Shown here one piece after another: positions 31,453 through 42,565 of a stretch of DNA of 64,000 nucleotides. Numbering within the stretch: position 1 is the stretch's first letter; each line of letters begins with the position of its first letter. Made by a program: the position numbers and the translations under genes. The notes beneath the pieces are model-generated. The model made no database searches and was not told the origin of the DNA. It saw only the letters and a list, made by a program, of their open reading frames with translations. The stretch lies in assembly GCF_958979055.1 (NCBI RefSeq), contig NC_084886.1, positions 46,951,154-47,015,153 of the forward strand. The letters run 5' to 3'. The DNA comes from Alnus glutinosa (Eukaryota > Streptophyta > Magnoliopsida > Fagales > Betulaceae).

Positions 31453-33119
31453 TGATAAGTTTTGAATTATTCGATTCAAGACCCCTTAATTTGCATTTGT
31501 TAGACCTATTTCTTGTTGTATATATAACGTGTTGTTGTAGTTTTTATATTTTGTCTTATTTTCAGGTCTTAATTGAAATCAAATTCAAAACACTTGAATT
31601 AGACTTGGAAATACATCAAGGGTATTTTAGTCATTTTCAGAGTTCGAGATTGTTTATGGGAGCTGAAGAATTGGCTAAGGCAATTAGATTGATCGAAATA
31701 AAATTAGATCGATCGATCGAATTTTTCGTCTTCCAGAAGATCAGATATTTCAAGATCTTTTGAATTTTTTATGCAATTCAAATCATAAGTTGGATTTTGT
31801 GGACAGAAATGGACGCCGACCAGCTCTGAATACTTGGCTATAATTAATTCTTGATGGTTTTTTGTAAATCTAATTCTCTATATATATGAGATTAGGGATT
31901 TAGGTTTAGACATGCATTTTTTGGGAATTTCGGATTTGCTCAGGTGTATCACTTAAATTCTAGTGTTTTTCATTTCCTTTAATGCATGTTTTCTGGGTTT
32001 AGTTCCAGAGAGCTTGTCTCCTTTCTTTTTCTTCTTTGTTCTTCATGTTCTAGCTTAGGTTTTATTTTATTTTTTGTAATCCGAATTTTATGATTTTAAT
32101 ATAGTTGTTTTTAGTTCATTTTAATCTTGTTTCCTTTACTGTTTTTGATTAATTTTAATGCTTAGATTAGATTCCATTATGCATAGCTAAATTAATCCTT
32201 AGGGTTTGATCAAAATCCTCTCCAAAATTCATGAAGTGTTCTTGAGGTTCTTAGGATTTTTTTTGAGATGTTTGATGATTGTTAAGGGCTAGAGGATCTC
32301 AAAACCCATGCTAAAATGTTTTGTTTTCAAGATTCCAATTTAATTATTCATGAAAAACAGTTAAACTTGTCTATGGGTTTTCTTAGATTTCTTAAGTAAA
32401 ACCAACGTTCTTGGAAACAAGAACGATGTCTTTTGCAATGGTTCTAATTTGACATGATTTATGTTTACCTATTAGAGTAATCTTATAGGGTATACTAGGG
32501 AATACCGGTCGTTTCACACATTTGGTAATTTAAACCGTTTTTCAATTATAGTGTAACTTTTACGTGATGCGACCAGTGTGAAACTAGATACCTTATCATT
32601 GTGACCCAGTTAGGGTTTTCATATAGAGTAGTAAGCTAGTAAGCATTAATCACTCCACACCTTTGGTAGAATAAACGTTTTTCAATTGTAGTTTAAATCT
32701 TTACGTGGAGTTGTTTAATGTAAAACTAGGTGCTTTATGATTACGTCTTAACTAAAGTGTTTTCGTGTCGAGGTCGTCGTAATGGTTGACGCCCATTACG
32801 CGCTCATATCATGTATGTTAGGAAGATCCATATAGATTTTAAGCATTTCATTGGTTGAGGATTGGACAAGATCAATACCCTAAGTTTCTTTTAAGTTTGT
32901 TTTTATTTATTCACCTTATTGTTGTAGCTTCAATTTTACAACTTTACTTTTGTTTTTATTTGCAAAGTTAAGTTAAATATACTCTTTAAGTATCCCGTTA
33001 CGCAAAAAAAAACCCCCAATCTCTGTGGTTCGATAACCCTTACTATAGTACAATTGATTCGTACTATTACGAGTGGTAAAACTATAAATTTAAAATCCAC
33101 GTAGTCGAGTTGGCTACCA
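31453..33119 (+). mobile_element. Solo LTR, 1,667 bp, inserted in the plastid 16S fragment
   Basis: The segment starts TGATAAGTTTTG and ends GGCTACCA (TG...CA borders) and is flanked by a perfect 5-bp target duplication, caccc (31448-31452 and 33120-33124). The interrupted 16S rRNA sequence resumes exactly after it, which fixes both ends independently. Near its 3' end is a segment (ccaatctctgtggttcgata) of the kind I associate with large Ty3/Gypsy LTRs. No second LTR or internal coding region is present, so it arose by LTR-LTR recombination. Confidence 0.9.
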
Positions 33120-33189
33120 CACCCCTCTCTTTCAAGAGGATTCGCGGCATATTAAGCTCTGGTAAGATTCTTCACTTTGCACCGAATTA

Positions 33190-33221
<32 letters not shown>
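33120..33221 (-). pseudogene. Plastid 16S rRNA fragment in the nucleus (NUPT), part 2
   Basis: The minus strand reads gggcccgcacaagcggtgga, gcatgtggttttaattcggt, agaatcttaccagagctt, then cgcgaatcctcttgaaagag. This is the 16S rRNA sequence directly upstream of part 1. The two parts abut exactly across the 1,667-bp LTR and its 5-bp duplication. Confidence 0.92.
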
Positions 33222-33440
33222 TGTATTTCTCTTCTTCAATGTGTAATTCTAATTGCGAAGCTTGCAGAAATCAAGGACTGGACTGAAGTCTTTGATGATC
33301 CCATCTTGAGAGAGCATGCCTTTCATTCCTATGAACGCTTACGTCAGCTCTACTCCGATCTTGTGGTCGTGAGAGAGATGAAAACAACGATCGGAGAAAG
33401 GTGCGTCGACAACTTTCGAACCTCATATCACTTTTGTTGA
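33222..33440 (+). pseudogene. Unidentified gene fragment, one exon-like segment
   Basis: Immediately after the plastid fragment, 33265-33401 reads as an exon between gcttgcag and ggagaaag|gtgcg, encoding AEIKDWTEVFDDPILREHAF and HSYERLRQLYSDLVVVREMK. The sequence looks like a real, charged helical protein segment, but I do not recognise the family. No continuation is seen on either side. It may be a fragment moved together with the plastid DNA. Confidence 0.4.
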
Positions 33441-33702
33441 CCGTCTCCTTCTCTTCATTTCTTAATAGAAAAACACGAAAAGTCTATCCAAGGTTAGGCC
33501 TAACTATGGAAAAGAAACCTCAATTTCACAAAAAGAAACAACAGCATGACCATATGGTCAATACCTTAAAAAAAAAAATAATAAAAAGTAAAATAAAACG
33601 ACGACGACAACAACATTACTGACGACCGTCAATATTGACTCATGTTGCCCTTGCCTCAATGCCTAACCAACTCAAAAACTCATAAGAAATGATTTCTGCA
33701 CT

Positions 33703-33897
33703 CAGGGGCGGAACTACTCTTTGGCCGGGCCCTAAGCCAAAGAGTTTCCCAAAAAAAAAAATTAAAATTGAAAAAAAATAAATAAATAAAATTTTATCCT
33801 TTATTTTTATTTTTTTTATTTTCTTAGTTTTGGCCGCCCCAATGTTTTTTTTTCTCAATTTGGCCCCCCCAATGTTTGAAACCTGGCTCCGCCCCTG
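33703..33897. mobile_element. Small hAT element, 195 bp
   Basis: The ends caggggcggaac and ggctccgcccctg are inverted repeats of the plant hAT type. Flanking 8-mers tctgcact (33695-33702) and cctgcact (33898-33905) match at 7 of 8. The interior contains tggccgggccctaagccaaa and poly-T/A stretches and no coding sequence. Confidence 0.85.
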
Positions 33898-34049
33898 CCT
33901 GCACTATCACTATACATCTCTAACACAACTGCATTCAATTCAAAAAATAAAAAAAAAATAAATTACTTTACACTAAAGTCGATTGTGTTGAAGTTGTGCT
34001 AGTCGTAGCGTAAGAATTATTTTTAAAAAATATATGATTTTTACATAAG

Positions 34050-34190
34050 GAAAATGTTAGATTTACAACACTAATACAACAACTGTACAACAATCCCTTA
34101 CATGAGGGTGGGTCCTACATACTGGGGCCCCTCATATGAGAGATTGTTGTACAATTATTATATTGGTATTGTATAAGAATCAAATCCCTT
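34050..34190. mobile_element. Inverted-repeat MITE, about 140 bp
   Basis: The left arm (acaacactaatacaac, tgtacaacaatc, catgaggg) is mirrored by the right arm (cccctcatatg, gattgttgtacaatt, ttggtattgtataag). The ends are approximate. Confidence 0.7.
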
Positions 34191-34559
34191 TACATAATTA
34201 TTGTACAAGAATGAAAAGACATGGATGAATCCCACCTCGTAAGTTTCACGTGAGACTCAATTTATATCGCACACTTATGTTTCTCAAAACCCACAATCAT
34301 TATTCCAATAAAAATGTCTACAAATGTGCTCCAAAAGAAACACGTGGACAGAAAGTGTCGATCCACGTTTCATCTTCCCAAAAAATCGCACATAGTACAG
34401 TTTGAGAGACGGGCATGCACATATGAGCAGGAATACATCGAGATCAAAGCTTCGCGACAAGAAAGCCTGAACGAGGCCTTTCAAATTTCGCTACCAAATT
34501 AGGGTTCTTGCATTTTGCTCGATCCAGCTTCTCCCGTAATTTAGATACCGATTTTCTTT

Positions 34560-35372
34560 GTAAGTAGTCTACGTGACCTATAATTAGAATTTCGAATTCT
34601 GTATTGATATGTAGTTGCCAAAGTTCGGCGAATTGTTGTTTAATCATCATTGTTGTTGTTTTTGGTTTCGGTTGAGTAATGGGTATTAGTGTCTCAGCGT
34701 GTTTTTTTTATGGGTTTTCTTTTTTGTGTTCGTGTGTGTGTGTTCGTGTGTTATTTGTTTGAATTTAATTTTATCGCGTTTGTGATTTTTTTTTTTTTTT
34801 TTTTTTCCTGTTTTGGTTTTAGTCTCAGTGTGTGTTTCTGTGAATTTGAAAAGGTTAAATGTGTGATTTGTATGTGGGTTTGGTGAGTGATTTAGGGAAA
34901 AGGAGGGTATCAATGATGTTGAGTGATTTTGGTTTTGTGCTGTAATTTTGCATGATGCCATGTGGATGAGGCATGAAATGTGGGAAGCAATTTTAGTTCA
35001 ATTTTTTGAGGAGTATCGAAGAAGTATTAAAAAATATTATTAGTCTTCATATTCTCTCTTTCCATAGCATGTGAATTTTCTGAAGTTATATGGGAGTTCT
35101 TTAATCTTGGTTAATATCATTTGGCGCCAAGTGATGCTTGGTTTGGTTTTTGGAAAACAAATACCTGTGTTCTTTTCGTCTATTTCATTCCATAAAATTT
35201 GATACTTTCTTTTGAAAATTTATATATTGGTTTTCTGGCTACATTGTATAAAGGGTCATAAAAATGTCATAATTTTCATCACGCTGTCTCCATGGAGACG
35301 GGATTCTTGCATGATATTAATGTGGTTCTCTCTCTCTCTCTCTCCCCCCCTCTCTCTCTCTCGTCTGCCTAG
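34560..35372 (+). other. Intron in the 5' untranslated region of the F-box/kelch gene
   Basis: The donor tttct-ttg|taagta region at 34560 and the acceptor gtctgcctag at 35372, preceded by a long CT tract (35329-35362), define a likely 813-bp leader intron. The presumed first exon is about 34500-34559. This is inferred from splice signals only. Confidence 0.5.
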
Positions 35373-35471
35373 CTTTTGCATTGATGAAGAGGAAACTGGC
35401 ATTTGTTGGCACCGCTTGGACTAAATTCAAAGTTAGGTGTTTCTTCGGACATTGATCTTGCAAGGTTCTTA

Positions 35472-36893
35472 ATGGGGGCATTTTTGAGTTTGGCTGGTCC
35501 AAAGTGTGTGACAAGTGACTACAACAAGATCTCTCAGAATGAGACCTGCAAGAGGCAAAGAATGTCATCAAGCTTTAGTGAGGAGAGTGCAAGGCTGATT
35601 CCAAGTCTTCCTGATGAGTTGTCAATCCAGATTATTGCTAGACTTCCTAGAATTTGCTACTTCAATGTGAAATTGGTGTCACGGAAGTGGATGGCAACTG
35701 TTATGAGCCCCGAACTATTTAAATTGAGAAAGGAGCTTGGAACGACAGAAGAATGGGTATATCTTTTGACAAAAGTCGAAGAGGATAAACTTTTGTCGCA
35801 TGCTTTAGACCCCTTGTCAAGAAAATGGCAGAGGCTGCCTATGATGCCCAATGTTGTTTATGAAGATGAATCTAGGAAGGGTTTCTCCGGGCGTTGGATG
35901 TGGAACATGGCTGGTCCAAGCATGAACATTGCTGAGGTTATTAGAGGCTTGTTTGGGCGGAAGGACTCATTGGATCAAATGCCATATTGTGGTTGTGCTA
36001 TTGGAGCTGTTGGTGGATGCCTCTATGTGCTTGGTGGATTCTCTAGAGCTTCTACCATGAAATGTGTTTGGAGATTTGATCCAATTCAAAATCAGTGGAG
36101 TGAAATGACTTCCATGACTACAGGTAGAGCTTATTGTAAGACAGGCATTTTAAATAACAAGCTTTATGTGATTGGAGGTGTAAGTCAAGGCCGAGGTGGT
36201 TTGACTCCTCTTCAATCTGCCGAAGTTTTTGACCCCTCGATGGGGACATGGTCCCAAGTACCGAGCATGCCATTCTCAAAAGCACAGGTGTTACCTGCCG
36301 CCTTTTTGGCTGATATGCTGAAGCCTATTGCCACTGGGTTGACTTCATACATGGGAAGGTTATGTGTGCCTCAAAGTTTGTATTCATGGCCCTTTTTTGT
36401 TGATGTTGGAGGAGAAATTTATGACCCGGAAACGAATTCATGGGTTGAAATGCCAAATGGCATGGGAGAGGGTTGGCCTGCACGGCAGGCAGGAACAAAA
36501 TTGAGTGTCGTAGTAGATGGTGAATTGTATGCATTCGATCCTTCTAGTTCCCTGGATAGTGGCAAAATCAAGGTATATGATCAAAGCGAAGATACTTGGA
36601 AAGTTGTTATTGGAAAAGTTCCTATTTATGATCTTCGAGAATCAGAATCTCCATATTTACTTGCTGGTTTTCATGGAAAGCTTCATGTCATCACAAAAGA
36701 TGCCAATCATCGTGTTACAGTTCTGCGGGCTGATTCACGTTCTTTGCCATCAAGCTCCACTCCTCTCTTTGATGGCTCCTCAAATGAGCACTCTGACTCA
36801 ATAACAGAATCTGATGCTGTTGTTTGGAAGGTCGTTGCTACTAGTGATTTTGGGTCTGCTGAGCTGGTCAGTTGTCAAGTTCTTGAAATTTAG
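35472..36893 (+). CDS. F-box/kelch-repeat protein, Arabidopsis At1g22040 type
   Basis: Predicted substrate receptor of an SCF (Skp1-cullin-F-box) ubiquitin ligase. The coding region is a single exon of 473 residues. The F-box is at residues 41-85 (LIPSLPDELSIQIIARLPRI, then VKLVSRKW). Kelch-type repeats follow at about 176-213 (GGCLYVLGGFSRASTMKCVW) and 224-265 (NNKLYVIGGVSQGRGGLTPL), with later blade-like segments around 330-350 and 370-400 (GELYAFDPSSSLDSGKIKVY). I chose the Met at 35472 because the Arabidopsis protein also starts with MGxxxS there; an in-frame Met at 35403 would add 23 residues unlike the family. MGAFLS fits an N-myristoylation signal. No damage is seen. Downstream neighbours are MUB and the long coiled-coil gene. 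Confidence 0.95.
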   Translation: MGAFLSLAGPKCVTSDYNKISQNETCKRQRMSSSFSEESARLIPSLPDELSIQIIARLPRICYFNVKLVSRKWMATVMSPELFKLRKELGTTEEWVYLLTKVEEDKLLSHALDPLSRKWQRLPMMPNVVYEDESRKGFSGRWMWNMAGPSMNIAEVIRGLFGRKDSLDQMPYCGCAIGAVGGCLYVLGGFSRASTMKCVWRFDPIQNQWSEMTSMTTGRAYCKTGILNNKLYVIGGVSQGRGGLTPLQSAEVFDPSMGTWSQVPSMPFSKAQVLPAAFLADMLKPIATGLTSYMGRLCVPQSLYSWPFFVDVGGEIYDPETNSWVEMPNGMGEGWPARQAGTKLSVVVDGELYAFDPSSSLDSGKIKVYDQSEDTWKVVIGKVPIYDLRESESPYLLAGFHGKLHVITKDANHRVTVLRADSRSLPSSSTPLFDGSSNEHSDSITESDAVVWKVVATSDFGSAELVSCQVLEI

Positions 36894-36903
36894 CATTCAC
36901 ATT

Positions 36904-36969
36904 AAGCTTTAAGGCCAACAATACTTTTAAGATATTAAGCTGTAAGGCTAACAATACCTTTAAGATATT
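36904..36969 (+). repeat. 33-bp tandem duplication in the F-box/kelch 3' region
   Basis: Positions 36904-36936 and 36937-36969 are near-identical 33-bp units starting aagct(t/g)taaggc and ending ttaagatatt. They differ at about four positions and lie just after the stop codon. Confidence 0.85.
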
Positions 36970-39900
36970 GGTTCTTCATTATTATTCATCAAAAAGATAT
37001 TGGTGTCTCAGGTATATGAGTGATCTGGATGGTCAATTGTAGTTGGGTACCATGACCCATTGAGATGTGTTTTATAATTTGCCTTTTATTTTGTATACGA
37101 GGAAATAATTATGATTTGTACGACTCTCTGATGAGACAGCTATATGCATGTTTACTATATAAGGAAGATATCTCCTCATTTGAACTTTAGTTCAAATAGC
37201 ATCTAAAGATGATAATCAGTGTGTGAAGTAACTTGATGACAATTGACAATGCATGTTTCCTCAACATTTTATCTTCCCACAGATTTTAATTTATCATTTT
37301 GTCCGTTATCATACTGTCTTCATTGCTTCTCAATGATAAATATTGACCTAAAAATACAGCGTAGAGTTTTTAACCCTGTATGTTGAGGGTTTGCAACATG
37401 AATTGAGCTTCTTTGCTGATCTGCTCAGCTCTTTCAGAAGCAATTATTATTATTTTCTTTTTCTTTTTCTTCCCCCTTTTCCCCCCTGTACGGGGGATGT
37501 TAAAGCATGGTTTTGAGATACATTTGTACTAACTAAACCAAATCTTATGGGGAGACTCTCCTTTTTATGCCTTGAGTAAACTTGAAACGCACATCTAATA
37601 CATGTCTAAACCATTTTAGGTGCTTACTTTTATATCTGTTGTGATTTAATCTTAGTTAAGTTATACTGTTGTTGATTTAGGGGGTGTTTTTGTCAAAACT
37701 CAAACTGAGCCATCAATGAATAGTTTAACTGGTTTAAAATTAGACCTTTGTTAAACTTTAGAATAAGGAACTGGTTTTTAGTCATATCTATTTTTATGGA
37801 TTGGTTCTAAACTTTTACTATAAAAACCTTGTGTGAAATAGTAAATGAAGTCTAGAAAAGCTTTTATTATAAGCCTGAACTAGTTCTGAAGTTGAGTTGG
37901 ATTTGTTTAGAACTAAATAGAATAAAATCCTTGGCTCTCCAAAATGTGCAATCTGTGACTCATCCAATTCATAGAGAACTTGTTACTTATCATCAGACTG
38001 AATTCTCTTTCTCCAATAAATTAAGCTTTACTGTTATTGGAGGTTCATGCATTTTGCATGATGACATTTCATACATATGTATATTATTAATTTTCTTTTT
38101 TAAGCACCAAAATGTGAAGTGACATGTCATCAGTCTTGTGACGACCCGTTAAGAATAAATAATATTCGGGACATCACAAGTCTGGTACTTGATCATATAT
38201 AATGTGTGGTGTTTTGATGGGTAAATCTCATAAGAAGGGAAAGGAGTAGTGAAAGTATAACATTTTAATCTTTTTGTATAACTTATTATGGTAGGATGGG
38301 CCGTTGGACTTGGACCTTGTCAATTGTTTCTTATATTTAGTTTGTCCTTTTAGGTAGAATTATTCCTCCACCTTTAGCATGTCACCTCAGTTAAATGGAA
38401 GTCCAACTATGAAGCCCAAAACACAGATTACTTGTAGAAAATATTCAATTTTATGCTATGTTATCACTGTTGATTTAATTTGTGGATCCAGATACACATA
38501 TCTATCTGTGGTAATAAGTGGGCTTCAAGTTGCGTTGACCTTTGATATAGCTTGTGAGTATATTTCAAGACCTGCAATTTTCACTTCAAATTTACTTTCA
38601 CATTGAATTTTGTATTAGAGAAATGAGTAATCACTACTCAGCTCCATTCATTTCTAGTTATGTAAGCAGTTGTTTTCATGCGAAATAGGTCAGCCTCCTC
38701 GAAAAGCCACAATGAATTGTTCTGTGATTAGAGGAAACATAACAGCTGTTTAGCGGAAATTGCATTTGTGAAAGTGACTTCTGCAGAATCTAAATATTGA
38801 TTTGGTGCTCTGAGTCAAATATGTAGATGTGATTGCTGGGCTGTAGCTTTCTGTAATCTTTTTCCTTGTTTGATGTCTTTTTTGATGATACTCTTAGTGC
38901 TTTGAGGCTCCGCGTGTACGGCCTCTAAATGTGTAGCCCTTGATGTTGTGGCTCTCATGCTGTCAAATTAGTTGGAAATTAGCCTTTTCCTGCTTACAGA
39001 TTGCCAGATTAGACTGTTGGATTGAGAAGAATCTTCACTTACCAAAGGCTTTTGATGCTACTTAAATTTAGATTAATGTTACTCTTCACTCCTATTTATT
39101 ACATTAATTTTAGTCTTAAATTTATGATGAGAAGATTTGACTCTGTCAAATTGATTTGAATTTTGCTGATTAGAGGTGTTGCAGATGAAATCTCTTGGAT
39201 TTTGTTTTGAGTCGCACATTTATGTAAAAAACTATTTTGTGGTGAAGATGACGGCTGAAGCACAATATGTATGAACAAAATATCTATTTGGGTGCATCAT
39301 AATGATTGGAAGTTGACTACAGAATCATGGTGCTGCAACTTGTGTCTCCCATTCTCCATTTTGAGCTGTTCAACTGTGATTCCTTATCCTTTGATTTGTT
39401 TTTAAGAATTGGTGGATGTCATTTTGTGTTGTAGGCACTATGCATGGATAATGTTAGTAGGCTTAACTTTCACCTCAATTACAATAATGTCCTTCCATAT
39501 GCTACCTGGCATTGGATAATATCAAGTTTGTGTAACATTTCTGTTAGGTTTAACCAAAAATCCTAACAGAGGTGGCTATGTGAGAGAAACTAGTCATTTG
39601 AAAAGTTAATTGAAACTTCTTTTAGTTTTGAGGAATGTTGCAATTAAGGTAAAAATTCAGTAGGTAAGTGTATTATTATTATTATTATTACTATTTTTTG
39701 AGATCAGATTCTCTCGTTAAGGTCTAGGATTCATGATTGTTGGAAATACCATTATTCTTATTCTCTATGTTCCAATTTACTCTCTCTTTTCTCAGTGGTG
39801 GGCCATTTTATTTGGATGCTGACAGTATAAAGATATGCCTGATGTTGTTTGTTATGTAGCATCTATTTCACCAATATATATCAGAATTATGTTTGTGATA

Positions 39901-40781
39901 TAGAGAAATTTAACAAATTTTGAGTTGAGTATTTTTGAATTCGAGTGCTGAGGATTATTCTATAAATGATTTTATTCGTTTTATAAAGGCACTTCTGCTT
40001 AAATTTATAAGGTTCTATTCCTCACACATCCTACATTCTTGGTTTCTACCTGTATTGCTTTGATAGGTTTTCTGAGGATAAATTATTTCTTGTCGTTAGT
40101 GCACCCAGGATGGAATCTGTAACCTGTAACCTGTTGCTTCTTGATTGTCAGGTGGGTTTCCCACATATTATAAATTGAAATGAGGAAGCAAACATTTAAG
40201 AAAAAAGAAAAATTCTGAATTTGGTCGGGATTTGGGCTCTGTTTGTTAATTTTGTATAGATTATGTGTTTAGTTTGAAAAAGTGTTATTATGTAACGTAA
40301 AAGTAAAAATAGTTTTGAATATTTTGTGTATTAGTTGTTTGTTTAATGTTTTTATTTTGAAAAGAGAAAACAGAATGGAGAGAAAATATTTTATCAAAGA
40401 TGTCTTAATTCTTTGACAAATAGCTCTTTTAAGGTATAAAAAGTGACATAAAAATAAATGTGTAATTTTATACAAATTACAATGAAAAATAATCAAAATT
40501 TATATAAAGTGAGTTATTTGTCTTGTAGGCATAACACATGGAATAATTTATCACTTTTAAATCACATGGAATAATTAGTTACTTTTTAAATTTCAAAAAG
40601 CTATGTCAAAGGATCGAATGTAATGGACAAGTTTAACAAATTTTTTTTTTTTTAAAAAATAAAAAATAAAAAGGAGAAAATAAATAAATAAAACAAATGA
40701 TGCCTGGGGCCTGGGGTGGTGATATTGATGGGGAATTGATGTTGAAAGCTATCATTTTGGATTGTGTATCCAAGTGATATA
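36970..40781. other. Long intergenic stretch without a supported gene
   Basis: Moderately complex AT-rich DNA. Short open frames match no family I know. At 38131-38183 an imperfect palindrome (cttgtgacgacccg and cgggacatcacaag) could be a short transposon relic. An ATT microsatellite lies at about 39672-39691. Parts of 37.0-40.2 kb could belong to a longer 3' transcript of the F-box gene, but nothing in the sequence proves it. Confidence 0.35.
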
Positions 40782-40789
40782 GCTTTTTA

Positions 40790-40998
40790 AAGATTAGAAT
40801 TCTACCAAATTATTTATTAAAATTTGAAAAAATTTGGATAAATAATTATAAGAGACCATTTAAGGGACTCATCTGACCGGATAAATAGTTGGGCAAACTA
40901 ATTTATGTTCGGTCAGATGGATCCTATAAGTGGTCTCTCACAATTACTTGCCTGAATTCTTTTAAATTCGGATAAATAATTTGAGAGGATCCTAATAT
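40790..40998. mobile_element. hAT-type MITE, 209 bp
   Basis: The arms aagattagaattct and aggatcctaatat, with inner ataattataagagacca and tggtctctcacaatta, form a long palindrome. Flanking 8-mers gcttttta (40782-40789) and gctttttg (40999-41006) match 7 of 8. A second copy lies at 44958-45158. Confidence 0.85.
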
Positions 40999-41050
40999 GC
41001 TTTTTGAACAGTTACATAAGGGCTTATTTTAGGAAACTTCAAGGAGTGAG

Positions 41051-41086
41051 TTTTTTTTTTTTTTTTTTTTTGGGGGGGGGGGGGGG
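41051..41086. repeat. Adjoining homopolymers T21 and G15
   Basis: Twenty-one T are followed directly by fifteen G. Long G runs are rare in plant DNA and hard to sequence, so the lengths may be unreliable. Confidence 0.9.
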
Positions 41087-41393
41087 AAAGCATTGGATTT
41101 CACAACTTCTTTCATTTCTTAAAAGTTTTTAGAAATGCGTTGAGTTTTGAATTTTGAAAAAAAAAAAAAAAGTAAAAATTGATAGTTATTTTAGTAGGAT
41201 TACATTTGAAAAAGCATTTTTTGAAAATTTGTTTGACAATTTAAGAAGTACTTTGTAAAATAAAAAAAAAATATTGAAGAGAATTTTTAAAAATATATTA
41301 ATAAACAAAATAGAAAAAGCTAAAATTATAATAATAATAATAATAATAAAAATTGAGTATGCTAGCTAACCTCCACACCGTTGTGAAGGCTAT

Positions 41394-42565
41394 TGGATCT
41401 CTGAGTGCGTCTTCGGTCCGGTCGTGGCAGAAAAGAGGGGTTTTATGCCCACCAATTATCACTTGACACATCAGCTAAAAGCAAAAAAATGCAAAAAATG
41501 AAAATTTTGGTGAAGCAGGCAATCCTCTCCCAACAGTACCAACATTCCAAAAAAAAAAAAAAAAAAAAAAATCCCACTGCACGTCCGCCCAACGCCCACT
41601 GCACGTCCGCCCAACGCCGCCCGTCCGCCGTCCGCCGGTCCGCCGGTCATCCAGCTTGCCGGTCATCCAACGAACGTCCGCCTCGTAGAGAAAATCCTCT
41701 CACAACAGTACCAACAATCCAACATTCCAAAACAAAAAAAAAATCCCATTGCACGTCCACCCAACGCCGCCCATCCGCCGTCCGCCCGTCAGGCGGTCCG
41801 CCGGTCCACCCCTAATCCGCCCCAAATCACCGCACGTCCGCCTGGACTGAAAAAATATGAAAAAAAAAACCGAATCTCCTCAACCCAACCCGTCAGCCGA
41901 CTGCCTCTTCCCCGTCGCCGGACAGCCGGTCATCCAGCCACAGCGATCCGGCCACAGAGATCCGGCGACCACCGGCGAGCCTCCAGATCCGGCGACCACA
42001 GAGATTCGGGGTCGAACGCCGGTTTGATTGTTTGGGTCTGGGTCGGGGGTCGATGGTTGGGGCTGGATCTCTCATCTCTCTCCCTCGATCTCTTCATCTC
42101 GGGTCGGCCCCGTGGTGGCGCGGCTTCCATGGGTACGCCGGGTCGGTGGTTGGGGCTGGGTCGGGGTCGGGGGTCGGTGGTTGGGGCTGGGTTTCCATCT
42201 CTCATCTCTCATCTCTCTCCCTCGATCTTCATTTCACAGCAAAGAGAAAAAAAATTGGGTGCCGATTCGTTCGAGTTCCGACGCCGTGGAGTTGCCGATC
42301 CGGCCGTGGAGTTGCCGCCGAGCTCGAGGTCCGGCTTGGCCGTGTGGGGCAGTGGCTGGGACTGGGAGGAGGATTTTTGGAAGGAAGGAGATGATCCGGT
42401 GGAGGATTTTTGGAAGGAAGGAGATGATCCGGTGTTTTTGCCTACACTTACATTTTTGTATTTTTTTGTTTCATGCTGATTTGTCAACTTGCTATTGGTG
42501 GGCAAAAAGGTAGTGGATTCTGCCCAGACCGAATTGAAGTTATCCCCTTGGATCTCTACAATGAC
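41394..42565. mobile_element. GC-rich inverted-repeat element, about 1.17 kb
   Basis: The ends are imperfect inverted repeats of about 75-90 bp: gatctctgagtgcgtcttcg, then tgcccaccaat near the left, and attggtgggca, then accgaattgaagttatc with ggatctctac near the right. The core is strikingly GC-rich for this window and built of direct repeats: a module with caacagtaccaacattcc plus gcacgtccgcccaacgcc occurs twice (about 41520 and 41700), ggtcgg/ggttgggg strings lie at 42030-42190, and a 33-bp unit (ggatttttggaaggaaggag) is doubled at 42370-42435. Overlapping open frames there have biased, family-less translations. Confidence 0.65.

Noticed and set aside
38131..38183. Short palindrome as a regulatory hairpin or miRNA precursor
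   Set aside because: The arms are short and mismatched. A decayed transposon end is as likely, and nothing supports a mature small RNA.
42024..42513. Several overlapping open frames of 100-160 residues
   Set aside because: They are produced by GC-rich direct repeats inside an inverted-repeat element. Compositions are biased and no family is recognisable.
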